Positions 52,336-63,400 of a stretch of DNA of 64,000 bases are shown piece by piece. The position numbers and the translations under genes were made by a program. This stretch comes from Panorpa germanica. Lineage: Eukaryota; Arthropoda; Insecta; Mecoptera; Panorpidae. A model generated the notes under the pieces. The model was given only the letters and a program-made list of their open reading frames with translations, searched no databases and was not told the origin of the DNA. The DNA is taken from positions 310,001-374,000 of the forward strand of contig OY783214.1 of the NCBI GenBank assembly GCA_963678705.1. The letters are read 5' to 3'. Within the stretch, counting starts at the first letter, position 1, and each line of letters starts with the position of its first letter.

Positions 52336-55300
52336 CTTAAATATTTTTCGTTAGAAGAAGTATTTATATATTATATTTAGTTTTTTTGCGTAATTAATTT
52401 CTCACTTCTAATCACTTTTTTCACCTAAAGTAGCAGGAGCCGATCACACACACACAGTAGATAGGTACCACTTGTGTTGCAAATCAAAATTTACGTCTTT
52501 GTTAACCAATATGTAGTTCTTCCTTTTTCTGTTAAGTCCCATCTGTCTTGCCAAAGGCAAGGATAATCATCTTTGTTTTACTTGAAGATATAGCGATTTT
52601 GTGTAGCTTTAAGAAACTACACATTTTATCTATAAAAGCTAAAGAACGGCTTTCTAGTTGTTCTCTACTATTTGCACCGACAAGAATAACTTTATCATTC
52701 GGCAAAACATACGTTTACACAACCTTTTGAGTGAGAAACACAGTCCTCGTCAAATACCATGTTCCAGAGTTAAGGACAATCATTAGATAGTTGCCTCTTT
52801 TCATGGAACAGTAATCGGTTTGTAAAATTAATGTTTAACAATGAATATAGTTCTCCATAGTGCAGTAGACGTCCCTAGAGTATTTTGCCGGCCTAATTCT
52901 TCGAAGGGCACTTGGCCACCAGACATTATTAAAGGCACCCTGGAATTTCTATAAATTCTATATAGTATTATAATATGCGACAAGTTATGATTTGTTTTAC
53001 GTTATCTTGGTATAGTGTGATTGTTCATGAACAATCAGTCACAGTTTTAAAGAAAACCATATATATTGTTAACTTATAACAATAAATACACTCTCTTTAT
53101 TATTTAAAACTCGCTTTTTTACGAGTATAAACTAATTGTTATGTATTAATAATAATTATAGTTAATGTTATTTGACTTACTTGATAGTGAGCAGCAACCT
53201 TTTGTTTTCCGTATATTTGTAGTGTTTATATGAGGTCTTCCTTATATAGGTCTGCAGATTTCTTGAATTTCCTAACCAGTTGATGTTTTAGAACTAACAC
53301 TAACCTAATTATTATCAATTTTTTTGTCTATCGCACTTTTTATTGTTTTATTTTAAAAACGACATAGTTACTGTTTAGAGGTTATTTTCATAAGACCGCG
53401 TGTACGCGTCATATATATATTTAGTTTACTACTTTTCGTTAAAAGAAGTATTTATATAATATATTTAATTTTTTTCCGTAATTAATTTCTCACTTTTAAT
53501 CTTTTTTTCACCTAAAGTAGCAGGAGCCGATCACACACACACAGTAGATAGGTACCACTTGTGTTGCAAATCAAAATTAACGTCTTTGTTAACCAAAATG
53601 TAGTTCTTCTTTTTTCTGTTAAGTCCCATCTGTCTTGCCAAAGGCAAAAATCATCATCTTTGATTTATTTGAAGATACAGTTTTTTTGTGTAGCTTCAAG
53701 AAACTACACATTTTATCTATAGAAGCTAAGGAACGGCATTCTAGTTGTTCTATACTATTTGCATCGACATGGATCACTTTATCATTCGACAAAACATACG
53801 TTTACACAACCTTTCGAGTGAGAAACACAGTCCTCGTCAAATACCATGTTCCAGAGTTGAGGACAACCATTAGATAATTGCCTCTTTTTATGGAACGGCA
53901 AACGGTTTGTAAAATTATTGTTTAACAATGAATATAGTTCTCCATAGTGCAGTAGACGTTCCTTGAGAGTTTTGCCGGCCTAATTCTTCAAAGGGCACTT
54001 AGACACCAGACATTATTAAAGGCACCCTGGAATTTCTATAAATTCAATATAGTATTATAATATGCGACAAGTTATGTTTTTTTTTGCGTTATCTTGGTAT
54101 AGTGTGATTGTTCATGAACAATCAGTCACAATTTTCAAGAAAACTATATATATTGTTTACTTATAACAATTAATACACTCTCTTTATTATTTTCATCTCG
54201 CATTTATACGAGTATACACTAATTGTTATGTATTATTATTATTTATAGTTAATGTTATATGACTTACTTGATAGTGAGCAGCAACCTTTTGTTTTCCGTA
54301 TATTTGTAGTGTTTATATGAGGTCTTCCTTATATAGGTCTACAGATTTCTTAAATTTCCTAACAAGTTCATGTTTTAGCACTTACACTAACCTAATTATT
54401 ATCAATTTCTTTGTCTATCGCACTTATTATTGTTTTATCTTAAAAACGACAAAGTTACAGGTTTGAGGTTATTTTTATAAGACCGCGTGTACGCGTCATA
54501 TATATATTTAGTTATATTTTTCAACACTGGCTTCCAACTGTCAAACATTTTTAAAAACACTTATTTTAGAGAAAATTAGCACAATATTAAAATAAACTTA
54601 AATACTTTTTGTTAGAAGAAGTATTTATATAATATTTTTAATTTTTTTTCGTAATTAATTTCTTACTTTTAATCACTTTTTTCACCTAAAGTAGCAGGAG
54701 CCGATCACACACACACAGTAGATAGGTACTACTTGTGTTGCAAATCAAAATTACCGTCTTTGTTAACCAATATGTAGTTCTTCCTTTTTCTGTTAAGTCC
54801 CATCTGTCTTGCCAAAGGCAAGGATCATCATCTTTGTTTTACTTGAAGATATAGCTATTTTGTGTAGCTTCAAGAAACTACACATTTTATCTATAGAAAC
54901 TAAAGAACGGCTTTCTAGTTGTTCTATACTATTTGCACCGACAAGGATCACTTTATCATTCGACAAAACATACGTTTACACAACCTTTCGAGTGAGAAAC
55001 ACAGTCCTCGTCGAATACCATGTTCCAGAGTTGAGGACAATTATTAGATAGTTGCCTCTTTTTATGGAACGGTAATCGGTTTGTAAAATTAATGTTTAAC
55101 AATAAATATAGTTCTCCATAGTGCAGTAGACATTCCTAAAGATTTTTGCCGGCCTAATTCTTCGAAGGGCACTTGGCCACCAGACATTATTAAAGGCACC
55201 CTGCAATTTCTATAAATTTAATATAGTATTATGATATGCGACAAGTTATGTTTTGTTTTGCGTTATCTTGGTATAGTGTGATTGTTCATGAACAATCAGT

Positions 55301-55397
55301 CACAATTTTCAAGAAAACCATATATATTGTTTACTTATAACAATTAATACACTCTCTTTATTATTTGAAACTCGCTTTTATACTAGTATAAACTAGT
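52336..55397 (+). repeat. Higher-order repeat unit 5 (A-C-D, B deleted)
   Basis: Type A is joined to type C at about 53425, where ATATATTTAG meets TTTACTACTTTTCG, losing the end of A, all of B and the first bases of C. The D monomer is then interrupted by the BEL/Pao-type element. Confidence 0.8.
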
Positions 55398-55998
55398 TGG
55401 TTAATTTTAGAACACACATTTTGCTCCTTTAAGCAGCAAAATGTTGCCAAATTTATTTATTCTAACGTATTTGTCAAATTACAAATAATTTATTGTTTTG
55501 TGACAAATTCATTTATATTTGCGCCACCTGAGATCTCTTTTATCAACCAGATTACAGCTGGTCACAATCCCTTCCCCTTTTGCTGGCCTATATAAGTGAC
55601 TGCGCTGTTATTAGTTGCTTTTTACGCTCGGCTCTTTACGTTCTTTGCTCTAACTCTTTGTTCTTACAGTCCTTATAGTCTCTTTACTATTACGACTCTT
55701 TACTAGCAGCTCTTTACTAGACTATGCTGCTCTTACTACTTGTCACTTTGTCATTATCTATATTTAGTTATATTTATTATTAGTTATATTTTAAGTGTTA
55801 ATTATTGTTATTATTATTCAAAACTTGTGATTTAAATTAGATCCAATAAACAAGTGAATCGTTATATAAAATTTAAGTGAAGATCTTTAATTTCCTGTGT
55901 TTGCACCTAAAGAATTGTCAACCAAGCGTAGTGCTGAAAATACGCACGATCTGCTTATTAACATTTAGTCCTTCGAGGCCAGATACTACTTCTTAACA
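55398..55998 (+). repeat. 5' LTR of BEL/Pao-type element
   Basis: 601 bp. TATATAAG is at 55589-55596 and AATAAA at 55845-55850. A pyrimidine-rich patch has CTCTTTACTA at 55680, 55696 and 55710. A tRNA-Tyr primer-like sequence lies inside the LTR end at 55966-55984. Confidence 0.9.
55589..55596 (+). promoter_or_regulatory. TATA box of BEL/Pao-type LTR
   Basis: TATATAAG follows a C-rich patch (CCCTTCCCC). The CTCTTTAC-repeat region begins about 35 bases downstream, where transcription would start. Confidence 0.55.
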
Positions 55999-58334
55999 TT
56001 TGATCCGTTTGAGCCGGATACCGGATTTTGGAGTTGAAAATTAATTCTAAACCAGCGCATCAGTAGATAAGGTTTCAGCAGAACATCCATCTACATTTAG
56101 TCCTGATCGAGTCGGATGCTGGATTTAAATCATCTTACAATTGATCGAAGACCAGCGCATCATCCAATGCAATATCTTCAGGACAAGCATCTACATCAGG
56201 TCCTTCGAGCTAAAAAGCGGATCTGAAGATCACTTCATCAGAGCCGCACCGCACCTGTTCTTGCCGAAACTGATCCACGAAATTCTTGACAATCTTGTAC
56301 AGAAGATATTCACCCAGATGTCCACCTCATCACTCAAGGAGCACCACTAAGTCTTCATCAGCAACGATGTTAGATTCAGATCACCCCTGAGCACATCCAC
56401 GCTGCAATTTGACTTCTTTGGTAAATAGTTCTTTCCTTCTTTCTAAATACTTTCCTATTAATGTTGCATCTGCATCAAATAAGAAGCATTTTCACAGTAT
56501 TCACTTTAATCTCGCGCACTTAATTATTTCTTTAATTAGACTATTGATTTTGACTATTTTTGTAACTTTGTATAGTAGCCCGATACAATCTGTGATTGTA
56601 TTCGTATTTTGTGAATGGCACTCCTGAGAATAATTAATGGCCTCTTTGCGTCTAATTCTAAATCATTTACAATCCACAAGTAAGCATTTCTCAAAATATA
56701 GATCTTCTAATACTGCATTTTATGTCCACCGGCGACAGATCGTTTAGATTTTACTATTTTTGGATGCATACTACCTTAACACTGTACGTCATTTTTAATG
56801 CGATCAGTTTTTCACCGCTGAAGTTAAATATTTCTACGAACCAGTCACCCCTGTAAGTAAAATATTCATACGACCAGCTCCGATGATTACGTCATCAATC
56901 CACATCACATTATATTACTGTAACTTAAATATCTTTTACCGCTGTAAAATATTCATAGTACCAGTAATTCACCCGCTTAAGTATTATATCTGCACATGTA
57001 GATTGTAATCTATGCGCGAACATCCACACACAAATTATTGCATCTCCAATAGATTGTAATAATTGTTCAAATATACACATTATTTGTCGCATACAAATGT
57101 ACAAATACACATCGGTATTTGCTACAAAAAGCATTCAAGCTACGATAATTACGTTATCACCCACAATAGTTAGAACACGTCTAGCTACAAGCATAAAAAT
57201 ACCATTTATTTTATGTCAAGACATTCATCACGTGAATTAAAATCAGTAATCCATACTCACTTTACACATACAAATTTTAGCTGTAAGTAAGACAACCTAC
57301 TGTCAAGTGTCATATCTCCATATGATTTACTTATGAGCATAAATACGAGCACCATTTGCATTACATAAAATAGCATATACAATTATTCAGTTTTAGATTT
57401 TAATATTTAATTAATTACGTTATTTTAATTGTCCTAATTTATTCATAATTGTAACTTCGCTAATCTATTCACCAATAGAATTTATGTAAACAAAGCCCAC
57501 ATCTACAAACATTTTACAAAATCATTATTTGTACAATAGCTATAAGAATTCTTTTCAAAATTAACTAAATCATTGTAAACACTCGGTAACCTTGGTACTA
57601 ATTTGAAAATAATAGTTCTTTTATACTGCTAATCTTAACGATTATTCAATTTTGATTTATTTGTTTCAAAATTATTTTATTTTTATCAGTTAAACTAATT
57701 ATAATTTGTTCAAGTACTCAGCAAATAGATTTTGTAAAGATTGTAATAACATTTTGGTAATTAATATTTTGGATTTTACTTTATTAATTCATCAACAAAT
57801 CAATTAAACTTGTTTTCCAAACAATTGATTATCTTCGTTCTACTATTCAACATTCAGTTTACTTTCATTACTTAGAAACATTTTTATAATATTTAAATAA
57901 CTATACATTATACATACATTTTCAAATAACTTAACCTTTTGTGTTTGTACAAATGTTATTTTGAATACCGCAATTAAATAATTTATAAATATTACTCAAA
58001 TCATTTGTTATCATGATCAAAATTAACTGAAAAAGTTAATATTTTAACCAATCGTTTACCCGTCATACAGGTTTAGTTTCCACTTGAAACTCGATTGTTA
58101 AAATAAATCAAGCGTTCCTAGCTTACTTCAAGTAACAATAGATTGAATATTTCCACCGAAATATAGTTTCCTAACTTTGAAATTCTAACACCATGCTTAC
58201 GTTAAAATATTCGCATCACAAACATAATACCAAATTATTGTACTTGCAATATCCATTACGTACACTAAGCAAGGATTAAAATAATTATTATTTTAATACT
58301 CATTACAAAATTAATTTAGATCACCATCTACATT
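55999..58334 (+). other. Long leader of BEL/Pao-type element
   Basis: 2.3 kb before Gag, with no convincing gene. Primer-like motifs (GTCCTGATCGAGTCGGAT and relatives) recur near 56099 and 56197. A higher-GC patch at 56240-56348 is open (PHLFLPKLIHEILDNL) but has no ATG near its start and no recognised family. From 56811 to 56973 an ACCGCTG...TAAATATTC..A..ACCAG motif occurs three times imperfectly. The remainder is AT-rich. Confidence 0.55.
56000..56018 (+). other. Degenerate primer binding site, tRNA-Tyr type
   Basis: TTGATCCGTTTGAGCCGGA begins one base after the LTR. It resembles the tRNA-Tyr complement TGGTCCTTCGAGCCGGA used by BEL/Pao elements, with a substitution and an extra base. It is probably weakened by decay. 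Confidence 0.5.
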
Positions 58335-59648
58335 ATGGATTTAAAGCGATTAAATGCTCAGGCTCACTCCCACAAAGCCAACCTACACATTTATTACAAA
58401 AGTGTACATAAGATTATCGCTAACAATTTTACATCTCTCAGCATATCAGAACTTATAGTATGCAAGAGGCATTCTGACCCTCTACTTGAGTCTTTTATTG
58501 AGACATGTAACCACATGAAAACTCTATTATGCAATGATCCACAACGTATTTCGCAAATATGTAAAGAGATTAAAGCATTTAGAATGAAATATTTAACAAT
58601 TATGTCGATTATTGATATCGTACTTTCATCACCTAATTCGACATTTGATTTGACATACACACCACAAACGTCTGATATCGATTTATCAAATTTCATTATA
58701 CCAGATTTTAATAGAGACATGCAAACATGGCCTTTATTTAAAACTCAGTTTGAAAATCTTGTGCACTGTCAAGTTATATTTGATGAACCTGATAAACTAC
58801 GTTTGTTAGAAATCTATCTAACAGACATAGCTCAGACTACACTTAAGAATGCAAATCACCGTTTAGAATGTTACTCATCTTTATGGACCTCACTGCTATC
58901 AGAATTTGATAAACCTAAGTCAACCACACAAAGTATGAACACTTGCAATACTCAAGCTGTATCTAATTCGGAGTTACTACCATCTGTAATCCTACCTAAG
59001 GAAACAGACAGTAATAATTTAGACCCACATCATACTTCTGTAAAGCGTGACATCAGTGATCACAAATCCAAACAAAACGTTTTAGATTCTGCATTGATTT
59101 CCACATCCAATCACACAAATACGGAAAAGACAAATGAACGGAAAATGTATTCACCCATACATGAGTGCCGTTTGGACATACCCTTTACTTTGCCATTAAT
59201 GAAAGAAGTGACGTATCAAGGAAATTCTTACTTGAATAGAATTGTTTTTTCGGAGACGAAAGAGAAAATTATTTATTCTATGGAAACGCCTAGCATCGTA
59301 ATACAATCCCTCATCAAAGTCATTAGGAAGTCAAGGTCAATACTAGTCTCTTTCATTCTGTCGTTTTACTTTATGTTTTCAAAGCCGTCTGCTTCAAAAC
59401 ATCCCGCTTTCTTAGCAACTTGGGAATCTTATGTTCGAGTCACTAAAAGCCATCAGCTAAAAATTCCTTGTAATTCTTTGTATTTACTTGTGAAGATGTT
59501 TCTTAAGTTGACCTCTGCAATGTACATTGTTCCCTCTCTACACCCTCGTATATTCTCACCCCTATACACTCTACGTCCCTTCTTTCCGAGATCTTTTACC
59601 AAAAAGCAGTCACTTCGCTTACTACAGTCTACGGAAATATGGATCTAG
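58335..59648 (+). CDS. gag: BEL/Pao-type Gag-like protein, 437 codons
   Basis: The ATG at 58335 is followed by an uninterrupted frame. Residues 1-110 are mainly helical with a coiled-coil character, as in the N-terminal part of BEL/Pao Gag. Residues about 125-205 match the DUF1759 Gag core: LSNFIIPDFNRDMQTWPLF, FENLVH, PDKLRLLEIYLTD and SSLWTSLLSEFDKP. Gag would build the particle that packages element RNA in the cytoplasm. After residue 210 there is a Ser/Thr/Asn-rich linker and then a part I do not recognise, with a hydrophobic stretch near residues 339-352 (SILVSFILSFYFMF). Zinc knuckles are absent and nothing of pol follows. The intact frame suggests recent function or recent insertion; the C-terminal part may be read-through of non-Gag DNA. 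Confidence 0.7.
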   Translation: MDLKRLNAQAHSHKANLHIYYKSVHKIIANNFTSLSISELIVCKRHSDPLLESFIETCNHMKTLLCNDPQRISQICKEIKAFRMKYLTIMSIIDIVLSSPNSTFDLTYTPQTSDIDLSNFIIPDFNRDMQTWPLFKTQFENLVHCQVIFDEPDKLRLLEIYLTDIAQTTLKNANHRLECYSSLWTSLLSEFDKPKSTTQSMNTCNTQAVSNSELLPSVILPKETDSNNLDPHHTSVKRDISDHKSKQNVLDSALISTSNHTNTEKTNERKMYSPIHECRLDIPFTLPLMKEVTYQGNSYLNRIVFSETKEKIIYSMETPSIVIQSLIKVIRKSRSILVSFILSFYFMFSKPSASKHPAFLATWESYVRVTKSHQLKIPCNSLYLLVKMFLKLTSAMYIVPSLHPRIFSPLYTLRPFFPRSFTKKQSLRLLQSTEIWI

Positions 59649-59898
59649 CAGTTACTTCATCAGCAAGTTTGTCATCACCATGCAACTTCAACATAAGCTG
59701 ATAATATGAAGACTTAGAGACAGAACACCAGATCTTCCACTCACATAAGTGCAGAAGCGCACTCTATTAGAATTTATTATAGAGTTATAAATTTTGTATG
59801 TAAAATGTATACTTGTAATTTTATTTTAATAAGTTCTTTATTCACCACATGTTGCCCCAATTCGTTTATATAATTGAATTTCGTCACCGCCGGGAGCA
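59649..59898 (+). other. 3' region of BEL/Pao-type element
   Basis: 250 bp without a gene. It ends in CACCGCCGGGAGCA just before the 3' LTR, which is the position of the polypurine tract although only partly purine. Confidence 0.5.
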
Positions 59899-60499
59899 TG
59901 GTTAATTTTAAAACACACATTTTGCTCCTTTAAGCAGCAAAATGTTGCCAAATTTATTTATTCTAACGTATTTGTCAAATGACAAATTATTTATTGTTTT
60001 GTGACAAATTCATTTATATTTGCGCCACCAGAGATCTCTTTTATCAACCAGATTACAGCTGGTCACAATCCCTTCCCCTTTTGCTGGCCTATATAAGTGA
60101 CTGCGCTGTTATTAGTTGCTTTTTACGCTCGGCTCTTTACGTTCTTTGCTCTTACTCTTCGTTCTTACAGTCCTTATAGTCTCTTTACTATTACGACTCT
60201 TTACTAGCAGCTCTTTACTAGACTAAGCTGCTCTTACTACTTGTCACTTTGTCATTATCTATATTTAGTTATATTTATTATTAGTTATATTTTAAGTGTT
60301 AATTATTGTTAGTATTATTCAAAACTTGTGATTTAAATTAGATCCAATAAACAAGTGAATCGTTATATAAAATTTAAGTGAAGATCTTTAATTTCATGTG
60401 TTTGCACCTCAAGAATTGTCAACCAAGCGTAGTGCTGAAAATACGCACGATCTGCTCATTAACATTTGGTCCTTCGAGGCCAGATACTACTTCTTAACA
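59899..60499 (+). repeat. 3' LTR of BEL/Pao-type element
   Basis: 601 bp. TATATAAG is at 60090-60097, AATAAA at 60346-60351 and CTCTTTACTA at 60181, 60197 and 60211. The internal primer-like sequence at 60467 reads TGGTCCTTCGAG, closer to the tRNA-Tyr complement than the copy in the 5' LTR. Confidence 0.9.
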
Positions 60500-63400
60500 C
60501 TAGTTGTTATGTATTAATATTATTTATATTTAATGTTATTTGACTTACTTGATAGTGAGCAGCAACCTTTTGTTTTCCGTATATTTGTAGTGTTTATATG
60601 AGGTCTTCATTATATAGGTCTACAGATTTCTTGAATTTCCTAACAAGTTGATGTTTTAGCACTAACACTAACCTAATTATTATCAATTTCTTTGTCTATC
60701 GCACTTATTGTTGTTTTATTTTAAAAACGACAAAGTTACAGTTTTGAGGTTATTTTCATAAGACTACGTGTACGCGTCATATATATATTTATTTATATTT
60801 TTTAACACTGGTTTCCAACTGTCAAACATTTTTAAAAACACTTATTTTAGATAAAATTAGCACAATATTAATATAAACCTAAATACTTTTCGTTAGAAGA
60901 AGTATTTATATAATATATTTAATTTTTTTTCGTAATTAATTTTTTACTTTTAATCACTTTTTTTACCTAAAGTAGCAGGAGCCGATCACACACACACAGT
61001 AGATAGGTACCACTTGTGTTGCAAATCAAAACTAACGTCTTTGTTAACCAATATGTAGTTCTTCCTTTTTCTGTTAAGTCCCATCTGTCTTGTTAAAGGC
61101 AAGGATCATCATCTTTGTTTTACTTGAAGATATAGCCATTTTGTGTAGCTTCAAGAAACTACACATTTTATCTATAAAAGCTAAAGAACGGCTTTCTAGT
61201 TGTTCTATACTATTTGCACCGACAAGGATCACTTTATCATTCGATAAAACATACGTTTACACAACCTTTCGAGTGAGAAACACAGTCCTCGTCGAATACC
61301 ATGTTCCAGAGTTGAGGACAACCATTAAATAGTTGCCTGTTTTCATAGAACGGTAATCGGTTTGTAAAATTAATGTTTAACAATGAATATAGTTCTCCAT
61401 AGTGCAGTAGACGTTCCTAGAGATTTTTGCCGGCCTAATTCTTCGAAGGGCACTTGGCCACCAGACATTATTAAAGGCACCCTGGAATTTCTATAAATTC
61501 TATATAGTATTATAATATGCGACAAGTTATGTTTTTTTTTTGCGTTATCTTGGTATAGTGTGATTGTTCATGAACAATCAGTCACAATTTTCAAGAAAAC
61601 CATATATATTGTTTACTTATAACAATTAATACACTCTTTACTATTTGAAACTTTCTTTTATACGAGTATAAACTAATTGTTATGTATTAATTTTATTTAT
61701 AGTTATTGTTATTTGATTAACTTGATAGTGAGCAGCAACTTTTTGTTTTCCGTATATTTGTAGTGTTTATATAAGGGCTTCCTTATATAGGTCTACAGAT
61801 TTCTTAAATTTCCTAACCAGTTGATGTTTTAGCACTAACACTTACCTAACTTATATCAATTTCTTTGTCTATCGCACTTATTATTGTTTTATCTCAAAAA
61901 CGACAAAGTTACAGTTTTGAGGTTATTTTCATAAGACCGCTTGTACGGGTCATATATATATTTAGTTATATTTTTCAACACTGGTTTCCAACTGTCAAAC
62001 ATTTTTCATAACACTTATTTCAGATTAAATTAGCACAATATTAAAATAAACTTAAATACTTTTCGTTAGAAGAAGTATTTATATAATATATTTATTTTTT
62101 TCCGTAATTAATTTCTTAATTTTAATCTTTTTTTTACCTAAAGTAGCAGGAGCCGATCACACACACACAGTAGATAGGTACCACTTGTGTTGCAAATCAA
62201 AATTAACGTCTTTGTTAACCAAAATGTAGTTCTTCTTTTTTCTGTTAAGTCATATCTGTCTTGCAAAAGGCAAAAATCATCATCTTTGATTTATTTGAAG
62301 ATACAGTTTTTTTGTGTAGCTTCAAGAAACTACACATTTTATCTAAAGAAGCTAAGGAACAGCCTTCTAGTTGTTCTATACTATTTGCATCGACAAGGAT
62401 CACTTTATCATTCGACAAAACATACGTTTACACAACCTTTCGAGTGAGAAACACAGTCCTCGTCGAATACCATGTTCCAGAGTTGAGGACAACCATTAAA
62501 TAGTTGCCTGTTTTCATAGAACGGTAATCGGTTTGTAAAATTAATGTTTAACAATGAATATAGTTCTCCATAGTGCAGTAGACGTTCCTAGAGATTTTTG
62601 CCGGCCTAATTTTTCGAAGGGCACTTGGCCACCAGACATTATTAAAGGCACCCTGGAATTTCTATAAATTCAATATAGTATTATAATATGCGACAAGTTA
62701 TGTTTTTTTTTGCGTTATCTTGGTATAGTGTGATTGTTCATGAACAATCAGTCACAATTTTCAAGAAAACTATATATATTGTTTACTTATAACAATTAAT
62801 ACACTCTCTTTATTATTTTAAACTCGCATTTATACGAGTATACACTAATTGTTATGTATTAATATTATTTATAGTAAATGTTATTTGACTTACTTGATAG
62901 TGAGCAGCAACCTTTTGTTTTCCGTATATTTGTAGTGTTTATATGAGGCCTTCCTTATATAGGTCTACAGATTTCTTGAATTTTCTAACAAGTTGATGTT
63001 TTAGCACTTACACTAACCTAATTATTTTAAATTTCTTTGTTTATCGCACTTTTTATTGTTTTATCTCAAAAACGACAAAGTTACAGGTTTGAGGTTTTTT
63101 TTATAAGACCGCGTGTACGCGTCATATATATATTTAGTTATATTTTTCAACACTGGCTTCCAACTGTCAAACATTTTTAAAAACACTTATTTTAGAGTAA
63201 ATTAGCACAATATTAAAATAAACTTAAATACTTTTTGTTAGAAAAAGTATTTATATAATATTTTTAATTTTTTTCCGTAATTAATTTCTCACTTTTAATC
63301 ACTTTTTTCACCTAAAGTAGCAGGAGCCGATCACACACACACAGTAGATAGGTACTACTTGTGTTGCAAATCAAAATTATCGTCTTTGTTAACCAATATG

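Larger units (their letters stand above)
28737..55397 (+). repeat. 1.17-kb satellite array, block 3, with higher-order structure
   Basis: Completes the monomer interrupted by element 2. Monomers then start at 28904, 30076, 31248, 32421, 33595, 34766, 35940, 37112, 38285, 39456, 40630, 41800, 42966, 44140, 45310, 46483, 47654, 48828, 50000, 51166, 52336, about 53428 and 54597. Spacing is 1166-1174 bp except 1092 bp at the deleted unit starting at 52336. Monomers fall into recurring subtypes A-D from 34766 onward. The block ends at the BEL/Pao-type insertion. Confidence 0.95.
55398..60499 (+). mobile_element. BEL/Pao-type LTR retrotransposon without pol
   Basis: 5102 bp in a D-type satellite monomer, flanked by the 5-bp duplication CTAGT (55393-55397 and 60500-60504). 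LTRs 55398-55998 and 59899-60499 start TGGTTAA and end TTAACA. A degenerate tRNA-Tyr type primer site follows the 5' LTR. The interior holds a 2.3-kb leader, one Gag-like gene (58335-59648) and a short 3' region. No protease, reverse transcriptase, RNase H or integrase is present, so it would need proteins from a full-length relative. LTRs differ at about 12 of 601 bases by eye, so it is not brand new. The BEL/Pao call rests on the Gag pattern, duplication length and primer type. Confidence 0.85.

Noticed and set aside
58394-58720. 108-codon minus-strand frame
   Set aside because: Shadow of the BEL/Pao-type Gag gene.
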